A stretch of 64,000 nt of DNA from Apoda limacodes (taxonomy: Eukaryota > Arthropoda > Insecta > Lepidoptera > Limacodidae): positions 4,824,373-4,888,372 of the forward strand of contig OX291548.1 in NCBI GenBank assembly GCA_946406115.1, written 5' to 3'. Of this stretch, positions 56,084 to 64,000 are shown in pieces (position 1 is the stretch's first letter; every line of letters starts with the position of its first letter). The notes under the pieces are model-generated. The model had not been told where the DNA came from, did no database searches, and was given only the letters and a program-made list of their open reading frames with translations. Made by a program: the position numbers and the translations under genes.

Positions 56084-57339
56084 TTTATTTTTGCAAATAC
56101 TATTAAAAGTTTTTTTTTGACCAAATTTTTGAGTAAAGCTCTATACAAGTCTCGGCCATGAGGCTATCGCTGGATTCGTATTATTAATGGCCTAACCTTT
56201 GATCGGCCGTCAAACAAAAATAATAATAGTAATGTACAATTTAATTGCTGTACTCAATATGAGACTTCATCATATTGGTTTTCACAACTGGATAAAGTAC
56301 AGTATTTTCTTATATTACTTTCCTATACATTTAAGTATATGAAAGGTAATCATAGAATGTTTTACTTAAAATCTTTAATATACTTCTTTTTATAAACAAT
56401 ATTGAAAACTTCGAAAGCACGACCTCAGAGAAAACAAAAAGTGTTGCATGTTTTGCGTCAAGATGAGATTGCAAAATCTTTTTATCAAATAAAGTTGCAA
56501 CTTTCATTCTTTGAACCTTATACACATTTTTATTAAATTTTATAGTCAAGATCAAATAACTTTCGATGTCTCAATCTAGTTTACAAAAATAGTTGCAAAA
56601 TGACCCAGTGTATTCTCATTTGAAACTGGTTACTCTTCTACCATTTTTATTCGGGTGATGTCATATAGTTTGCTTTATTTTTATTATGTATTGGAATTGT
56701 ATTGAAATCGTTAGATGACAAACTTTCTTCACTATGAATGTATAGACGAAGGACATACCAGCATCAATAAAGTTCAAAATTGTCACAGATCAAGGAGATA
56801 CACATTTGATTACAGACACACATTTGATTACAGACACACATTTGAATTTTTGGTTTCGTGTTCGATAAGTTCTTGTGCTAAAAGAAAATTATTCGTTTAT
56901 AATATAACTTTCAAAGTTTTATCAAAGACACTTAAAATGTATAATTTCAGATATTTTTTTGCAGATGACTGCTACAGATTATGTTTGTTTTAAATATCAT
57001 CTATTTTAATAGCATCATAAGATACGTGAAAATGACCTTAACAGCAAAATGGAAATGTATTTTTTTAATATTCACTGACTCGTATCATTAGGTACGTAAA
57101 AAATCACCTAAACAACAAAAGGGAAATGTATTTTTTTAATATTTATTTACTCTAACTTAAACATAATAAAACTTAAATTAAAATCTGCACAAATGATGCG
57201 AAGTGTGAATAAGAATATTTTAGAAAACTTTTTTGTTTTCCGGTTCGATATTTATAATTATACATACAAATGTAACACTACCCTTAGTTTCAAAAGGTAA
57301 GCAGAGCCCAAAAAACTTGCTCTGCTCGTGGCAGACGGC
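56084..57339. other. AT-rich DNA with an 18-bp tandem
   Basis: No gene. CACATTTGATTACAGACA is repeated 2.6 times at 56,801-56,846. Two stretches with GTATTTTTTTAATATT and CCTTAACAGCAAAATGGAAA / CCTAAACAACAAAAGGGAAA text near 57,030 and 57,100 look like a diverged tandem of about 75 bp. Confidence 0.4.
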
Positions 57340-57349
57340 TTTTGTTTGA

Positions 57350-57840
57350 TTTACTGCTGTATGGAGTACTGCTGCCGTCTCTGGGCGGTTGCACCCGGAT
57401 ACCAGCTTGGCCCTTTTGACTCTGTTCAGCGTCGGGCTGTGAGATTTGTCGACGATCCCAAACTCACTTGCCGTATCGAATTTGTTCTACCGCTTGTACA
57501 ATGGGATGTGTTCTGAGGAATTGTTCGAAATGATGCCCACCATCCATCGCCATCGGCAGGGAATTCATTTTCACACACTAAAACCAAAATGGTCGCGTAC
57601 AGTGCGGTTTCAGAGAAACTTCCTCCCGCGAACGCTTGGTATGTTAATGAGCTCCCTGCCAAGGTTTTCTTTAAGGACAGTATGGGGTTCTTCGAGAAAG
57701 AAGTTATTAGATTTTCGAAGGGTCGGCAACGCGCGAGTAATACCCCTGGTGTTACAAGCGTCCATAGGTCACGGTGACCGCTTACCATCAGGCGGACCGT
57801 GTGCTAGTTTGCCACCTTAGTGGTATGAAAAAAAACAAAA
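57350..57840 (+). mobile_element. LINE 3' end, jockey-type family, with two small deletions
   Basis: MEYCCRLWAVAPGYQLGPFD and VQRRAVRFVDDPKLTCRIE are followed by a join straight to VLPLVQWDVF/FYRLYNG text at 57,480, losing about 37 bp (LSLRRDFASLCV region). Another loss of about 27 bp lies near 57,540 (ATFYHRTAR region). The NFLPRTL, NELPAKVF and KGRQRA segments and the tail (TTACCATCAGGCGGACCGTG) with an A-rich end complete it. Confidence 0.88.
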
Positions 57841-58691
57841 AAAACTCGCATCAATGCTTTTATTCACGTTCGACGGTTTTTAGTACTTATGATCTGCTCG
57901 CCTTTTTTTAACAGCGGACACAATATGATGGAGATACGTTCAACCAGGTCTACCTGTGGTGACCTTTTCATTTACTTTTACCTTATAAACCTGTTTCGTG
58001 TATATGTATAAGTATCTTCCATATAAATTCTACTTTTAAGATTTATTTTCCATACCAAACATTTACTTCCATACAACATTGTTGGAACCACTACATGCTC
58101 ATGAACAATCAAACGTATATTTTTAAACATATAAATCTCTATTTATTCATAAATTCACAATAAACAAAGTTAAAAGTTGAAAGCTGACTCATTACTACTT
58201 AAGTCTTCAAAAGATCATTCGAACAAAAAAGTGATTAAAGAGTGGAATTTGCGGCGTGAATAGGCTCTCGGTCATTGGCGTAAAGCACTTGATAAGTAAC
58301 TCATTTAATATTAAACCACATTATTTCCCTCATCAAAGCCTAAGATAATTATACCAAGGTGATGCTTGAAGTTCCTATTTTACACCTTTTCAACTTGATA
58401 ACCTGAAATAATGATACTAAATAATGTGGCACTTATTTTATAAAAGGAATTTCAGAGTCTAAATCAAGTTATCACTTATTTAACTCATATACTGATTCTT
58501 CACCACTCTGTAACCATCTGCGAAACTCATTGACTCATTTTTCTTTTTCCCTTTCTTTCGTTCAACAACTCTTTCTTAAATCCCTTTGAGTTTTCTGTAA
58601 TCTGTAGTTCTAGTTAGTTTTACCACATCAGTTTCTTTTTGCATTTATATTTTTATTAAATCTAATACCCCACTACACACTCTTAACCTTT
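57841..58691. other. AT-rich DNA, nothing definite
   Basis: No gene. AGAGTGGAATTTGCGGCGTG near 58,237 resembles 27,090-27,120. Confidence 0.35.
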
Positions 58692-59074
58692 TTAGGGTTC
58701 CGTACCCAAAGGGTAAAAAACTGGACCCTGTTACTAACACTTCGCTGTCCGTCCGTCTGTCACCAGGCTGTATCTCATGAACCGTGATAGTTAGACAGTT
58801 AAAATTTTCACAGATGATGTATTTCTGTTGCTGCTATAAAAACAAATACTAAAAACGGAATAAAATAAATATTTAAGGGGTCCCATACAGCAAACGTGAA
58901 CGTTTCTTCGCTCGTTTTTGCTCGATATTGATAATGCAACAGGTAGACGATTGAAATATTCATAGAATATTAAGTTATATATTCACATTAAAAACTAATA
59001 AATTAATTAAAATAAAACACATATTTAAGATAATGGTAAGAAACCTTTCGTGCGCGAGTCCCACTCACACTTGT
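58692..59074 (+). mobile_element. GGTTCCGTACC-family repeat, near complete
   Basis: CTTTTTAGGGTTCCGTACCC, CGCTGTCCGTCCGTCTGTCA, GAACCGTGATAGTTAGACAG, GGGGTCCCATACAGCAAACG, GCAACAGGTAGACGATTGAA and finally AATGGTAAGAAACCTTTCGT GCGCGAGTCCCACTC. The terminal GGCCGATTTTT is lost. Confidence 0.75.
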
Positions 59075-59905
59075 AATTCTGCTTTAGCCAGTCCACATAC
59101 TTTTGGAGCCTTAATCTAATTCTTAAATTAATAATAAATTCAAATATAAATTAAATTCTTAAATCCGTTCTTCATTTCTTTATTTTTACCTACCTTAATT
59201 TACGAACGAACTCAATTTACTGAAAAACTCATTACTTACATTTATCTTCTGCAAAATGTCTACGTCTATTTCTATATATTTCACAGTAATTTTGAATAAG
59301 AAACAATTAATTGAGCTCTTTTTGAAACTTCCGGGAAAACACTGCCAATTTATTGGAGTATTTAATATTCAACGATGGGTTTTGAAATTAGAAATTAATA
59401 TCTAAAACAGAATATCGTATTTGAATGAGAATTTTGTTATGTATTTGTAAATTTAAACAATAGTTCTTGAACAAAGCTTTTTAGCATAATAATTTAGTTA
59501 ATTCGATACATCTTATATAATAGTATTAGGTACGTAATTTTGAAGTCTATTCAATCCATAGAATGGTCACGTAATTGTAGTCTTTTAATTTTTTTTGTTG
59601 TTTAATTTAAAATTTATCTGTTAAATTAATTGATTTATTGACGTGTTTGATTGATTTACACATTGTTTTTTCTATACTAACAACATGCGTGCTTTATTAA
59701 CGCCGTTAAAGCTGATTTTTGAAACAACTGTCACCGGTAGTGTACCTAGTGCACAAGTCAATTTAAGTTATAAATATCTAACGAAGTATACTAAATAACC
59801 TATTTATATTTGTTTTATATATATGTATTCAGGTACAAAGTGTCATCCCAAAAACAAAAGGATGAGTTCTCTAACTTACTTTTAATTATATCAGCACTTA
59901 GTAGT
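59075..59905. other. AT-rich DNA, nothing definite
   Basis: No gene. Around 59,380-59,470 it resembles 52,155-52,260. Confidence 0.35.
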
Positions 59906-60262
59906 GTACAACACATAATTTTATTAACACCTATTATGGTACAACACATAATTATATTACCACCTAGTATAGTACAACACATAATTATATTACCACCAAG
60001 TATGGTACAACACATAATTATATTACCACCTAGTATGGTACCTACAACACACAATTATATTACCACCTAGTATGGTACAACGCATAATCATATTACTAAC
60101 TAGTATGGTACAACACATAATTATATTACCACCTAGTATAGTACAACACATAATTATATTACCACCAAGTATGGTACAACACATAATTATATTACCACCT
60201 AGTATGGTACAACACACAATCATATTACCACCTAGTATGGTACAACGCATAATCATATTATC
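59906..60262. repeat. 33-bp tandem array, about 11 units
   Basis: Consensus GTACAACACATAATTATATT then ACCACCTAGTATG. Unit 5 has a 4-bp insertion. Units 2-4 and 7-9 share the same variant order (GTATA, CAAGTATG, CTAGTATG), indicating a higher-order duplication of five units. The period of 33 keeps frames open on both strands (IIILPPS, IIMCCTILGG), an artefact. Confidence 0.93.
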
Positions 60263-60538
60263 ATGTATTTAATTTATAAATAATGTGTTATGTGATAATA
60301 ATGTGTTATCCTCAGTATGTCGTAAGTATTGGTGGTGATGGATTCAATATTCTATAGCCAAACCGTATGCATCAACTCCATTAGTAAATTCCCAGCATGA
60401 AACACACAAATAAAACCACAAACCCTAGTCTAAAAGAATCCCACTAGTGCTGACTGTGTTTGAGGTCAAGGATTTTTTATAACCACATCAACTAAGGTAT
60501 CGTTTAGTGAGAAATTTAAGTCGAATAAACTGATTAAG
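60263..60538. other. No gene seen
   Basis: Mixed-composition DNA between the array and the SINE; nothing recognised. Confidence 0.35.
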
Positions 60539-60835
60539 TCGGTGGTGGCCCAGGGTTTCGATTCCACCTTGCGTCCTGAGTTGCGAAGGTTCGAGTCATG
60601 CATGTACTAATGAGTCTTTTTCTTTAGTTCTCAAGTACATCGGTTATTTACACCGTTGGCTTAGCGATGAAAGAAAACATCGTGAGAAAACCTACATATG
60701 TCACAAAAAAAAAACGTACTGGGCTTGCGTGTGGACTATGTCCCAAATCACGTATGAGGCTGATACGGAGTAACAAGTTTAACTAACTTGAAGGGTTGTG
60801 AGAGAGGATGATATGACTACTTGTATTTTTATTGC
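60539..60835 (+). mobile_element. tRNA-derived SINE of a second family
   Basis: The head TCGGTGGTGGCCCAGGGTTT has B box AAGGTTCGAGTCATG. The body CGATGAAAGAAAACATCGTG AGAAAACCTACATATG is a hallmark of a lepidopteran SINE family (GGAAAACATCGTGAGGAAACC, from memory). GGGCTTGCGTGTGGACTATG and GAGAGAGGATGATATGAC follow. It is unrelated to the CCGTTGTCTGG SINEs and diverged. Confidence 0.65.
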
Positions 60836-61949
60836 GATATATGATATGAAAAGGGAAAAACTATAAAAATATCTTAATAACGAAGAAAAGTTTGCGGAAA
60901 TAGCATAGGGTCGACCATGTTGATCGAAGAACTGACTACTAATGAAGAAAGAAAACTTTTCGAATGGTGTCTATGTACTAATTAACGATTAAGCTAAATT
61001 CGAGCAACATTCTTTTGTACAAACTGTATTGCAACTAAATATATTCATAAGTATATCAACTTTAAGTAGAAATTGTTGTAAATAACTTTATTAAGAATCA
61101 AAAACCTACTATTTTATATCACCGCAGACATTTTAAATATAACAAAGCTTAGAAGCTGCCAAGATTCAACTCACGTCTTAATAAATGTACGAGGCGTTGC
61201 AACTTTACAGGTAAAATACACCCAAGGGGTATTTTTCCCGTGTTATAGCGCTAAAGTGAGTGAAACGCAAGGCATCCGATTTGACACTGGTTTATTTAGA
61301 GGAAGTGAAGGCAGTTACAAAGTTGCTCGCTGTAACATTCATTGATTGATATCTACATGCATATGTAGCTACTATACGTTAACCTTAAACTAATACACTT
61401 CATCTTTTCCCTCTTAAACAAAAGCTAGAAACACTAAAGTAACTTGACTTAATATATGACTAAATAAATCTTAGCTTACTAATTTTAAACTTATGCAAGA
61501 AACACAATTAATTAAAGTATGCACGTTAGTATATACCTACACTCTTATAATTTTTTTTTGCTGTGTAAGTACTATACATAATTATCTTTCTCGTTTTTAA
61601 AACTAAAAAAAAGTAAAAAGCAAACGAAAAAAAAAAATACCATAAAAATATAAAGATTAACACCCTTATATATATATATATATATATATATTAACCCTTA
61701 GTACATACTTAACTATCTCTTTAAGGTAAGTAGTTTTAATTAGAACTAAAAATTAAAGAAAAATAAGCAATGTGCATGATTATTATCAATTATCATGACA
61801 GAAAACAGGTATAACATTTCTTTTAAGTACTAGATAGATACTAGATACTTTATTTTACTTAACAACAAAATATAAGAATATTAACCCAAAAAAAGAAAAC
61901 TAACTATAGGTATACTCTAAGCTACAACATTAGTATTTAGTTTAATCGT
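60836..61949. other. AT-rich DNA, simple repeats
   Basis: No gene. A (TA)n run lies at about 61,669-61,690 and several A-rich tracts occur near 61,600. Confidence 0.35.
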
Positions 61950-62805
61950 ACCCTAATTTAGACAGCAATTCTGCTTTAGACCTTGTTTTGGACGTGTAAC
62001 GGCAATATTTGTAGATAAGTTTAAAATACTCTGTTGGACTGTTTGATTATGACCCTCAGCAGACTGTGTACCTATGGGTTAGACATCCGTATTGTCTGTT
62101 TAACCCTGAGATTCATTAGACTCCCGCTGTCTTGCTATTATGTGAAGTCTGTTGCGTCTGAACTTACGACCTTTGACATGCTGTAAAACGAATTATCGCG
62201 GTTCTTGCGCGCTTTTTACTATAGTTACGGGTTTCCGACATTTTCTATCAGCTAACATAACCTTGTCGCCGGGTAGCAAAGGGGCGAGTGGCTGTGCATG
62301 TGTGTGCTGACATAATAATAATAAAAAATATTATAATTGTCTATATTTTAGAATTGAATCATAATTCTTAACATTGTCCACTGGTTCTCGTAACAATTCA
62401 GGGATTACGGGTAACTTCGTATTGAAACGTCTGCCCATTAGGATCTGAGCGGGAGAATCTATATCTTCTCTCGGAGTATTTCTATAATTAAATAAACTAA
62501 GATAGAAATCTTGGCCTGAATCTGCACATTTTTTTAACTTATTTTTGGCTGTTTGTACAGTGTTTCACTTTTCCCATTGGACTGACTGTAACATGGCGAT
62601 GAAGTTACCTGTTCTACTTCCCATTCACGCAAAATACATTTAAACTCATAAGAGCTGTAAGCCGGCCCATTATCTGTGACTAACTCGTGAGGGACGCCTA
62701 GCGAATTGCTCTCTAAGAAAATTTATGACTGAACTACTATTAATGCTGTTTAGTTCTTTGACTTCGACATTACTAGAAAAATAATCTACTAATATAATAT
62801 AGAAC
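61950..62805 (-). mobile_element. Decayed Ty3/Gypsy-type retroelement: integrase core and C-terminal end
   Basis: The minus strand, from 62,805 downward, shows a retroviral-type integrase core. LVDYFS carries the first Asp (near 62,775). After one frameshift (about 62,700), ELVTDNGP carries the second (near 62,672), and QSNGKSE carries the Glu (near 62,563). The spacing from second Asp to Glu is 35 residues, as in the D,D-35-E family. NYRNTPRED (near 62,475), SPAQILMGR-like text and a LLPGDKV-like box (near 62,268) follow in family order. Stops then interrupt down to about 61,950. Gag, protease, RT and RNase H are absent. It is a dead remnant. Confidence 0.82.
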
Positions 62806-63440
62806 CGTTTTTTTTATAACCACGACACTAAGTAGATAATAGGTAGACAAACAGGCTGACTAGTCTACTAGCTATATAACATAGAAGACAGGTTCATATT
62901 ATTATTATTTTATTATAACTGAACAACTGTTTAGAAATGCTAATAAATCCTTTACCTATTTAATTTCTTATTTTCTTTGATTCCAGTTAAAATTTTCATA
63001 AAAACATCGTTCTATTTTAAGATATATGTATATGAAATGGAACGATTCTTTAATTAAAACATCTAAAAAGAAAGTAAGATCTCAAAAGACACTGAAGACC
63101 ATTCACCGGGTCACAGCGGTGTCCATTCATTTAGCACTTAATTACCGTTCTAGTTAAAAAAGTTTTGTAACTAATTAAAATTCAATTCATTCCTAAGTAA
63201 GTGACAGAAAAGAGACTTTGTTATTTAAAAAGATTTTTGGCACCATGTTACATAAATATTTTTTCTTTCCATAATTATTGTAGGATAATGTATAAAAAAT
63301 ATGGGTATGATAAATATTTTTAACTATGTAGTTTTTGTTTATTTAAAATAAAGTTCCCAATAAAAAAAAGGTTACTTGTAAAATGTAAGGTAATGTAACT
63401 TAGAACGGCGGTAGAGATGTAAACTCCACGGATTCCAATG
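62806..63440. other. AT-rich DNA between integrase remnant and GC-rich end
   Basis: No gene was recognised. If the GC-rich block at 63,450-63,985 is an LTR of the same element, this stretch would mark a large internal deletion. That link is not shown. Confidence 0.3.
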
Positions 63441-63449
63441 CTCTTAGAA

Positions 63450-63985
63450 AAAGTATAATATATATATGTAAGTGAGGTTTTATTAGAGATAACTCCTGTA
63501 TCTTTGTTGGGTTAGGCTATCAGGCTGATGGACAGCGGATGCAGAGATGGGCAGGCTCGGTGGGCACTGTACTGTGCAGCCAGGCAGGCACTTTGCGCTA
63601 CCGTCGTAAATCGTAAGCCCATACGCTAGTCGGCGACTTGGTAGTTCGTAGGCCAAGTTAGGCCTAGTCAGGTGGGAGCGATGGCCTTGGCTTAAGTGTT
63701 GGGTTCACGAGGAGTAAGCCTCTATAATAAACTATTGGTAGAGAAGGGTTCCTGAATGTATGGGTATATTCTCCTGCCACTCCATGGGGACTTCCGGCGG
63801 CTAAGGTTGGCAGAGCCTGCAGCAGCAGCACTACAACGGAGCACCCGTGGGGAGGAGAGACGGGCGACGTGATCGCCGTGCGTGCAGAATAAAAAATGCA
63901 AAAGCGTGCCCGTAGCCCCTGTACATCGCGACAAGTAGACGCCTCTGGGTTGTAGCCGGTGCTGTGCCGTGACGTTGACACTATT
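63450..63985 (-). mobile_element. GC-rich LTR-like segment (tentative)
   Basis: Composition changes sharply to GC-rich. On the minus strand it begins TGTCAACGTCACGGCACAGC and ends near ATCTCTAATAAAACCTCACT, with a polyadenylation signal AATAAA near the end. That layout fits an LTR of a Bel/Pao- or Gypsy-type element. A 105-codon minus frame (63,664-63,981) has no recognisable domain. A host gene's terminal exon is the alternative. No second LTR copy is in the window. Confidence 0.3.
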
Positions 63986-64000
63986 GTCTAAAACTAAACT

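Noticed and set aside
59810..60272. ORFs with repeating IIILPPS or IIMCCTILGG peptides
   Set aside because: The 33-bp period is a multiple of three, so frames stay open; both strands are equally open.
63664..63981. 105-codon minus ORF as a host exon
   Set aside because: Low-complexity P/S/T-rich peptide in a GC-rich block; no domain or splice evidence. Kept only as part of the LTR-like candidate.

Overview
The window is AT-rich, repeat-dense eukaryotic DNA that looks like a lepidopteran (moth or butterfly) genome. The attribution rests on repeats recognised from memory: a jockey-type LINE whose tail carries a conserved ACCATCAGGCGG block, tRNA-headed SINEs with a CCGTTGTCTGG body, Helitron-like elements with a GCGGCTTCGCCCGC terminal hairpin, and a family beginning TTTTTAGGGTTCCGTACC and ending CGCACTTGGCCGATTTTT. 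No intact host gene was found. Every ORF with recognisable protein similarity is a fragment of a retroelement. The window is therefore best read as intergenic or long-intron DNA.

Layout. 1-7.8 kb: nested and head-to-head repeat copies, including a Helitron-like element with resolvable ends, a decayed LINE, a hairpin array and a TA-flanked MITE. 7.8-17.4 kb: mostly unique AT-rich DNA around a LINE insertion with an inverted 5' part (10.6-12.9 kb). 17.4-19.1 kb: the best LINE copy, with the RT catalytic motifs still readable. 19-31 kb: mostly unique DNA, with a pure TTCG array (73 units), a 78-bp and a 48-bp tandem array and a MITE with long inverted ends. 31-45 kb: scattered Helitron-like, LINE-tail, MITE and SINE fragments. 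45.9-50.1 kb: an unusual inverted duplication whose arms match without net indels over 1,357 and 296 bp, around a 41-bp minisatellite. 51-61 kb: SINEs, another LINE fragment and a 33-bp array. 61.9-64 kb: a decayed Ty3/Gypsy-type integrase on the minus strand and a GC-rich LTR-like end.

The elements do not form a pathway. They record successive insertions, truncations and template-switch-like rearrangements. No previously undescribed gene system can be claimed. The strongest unexplained structure is the 45,946-50,078 rearrangement. Alignments were made by eye, so boundaries are approximate unless paired coordinates are given.
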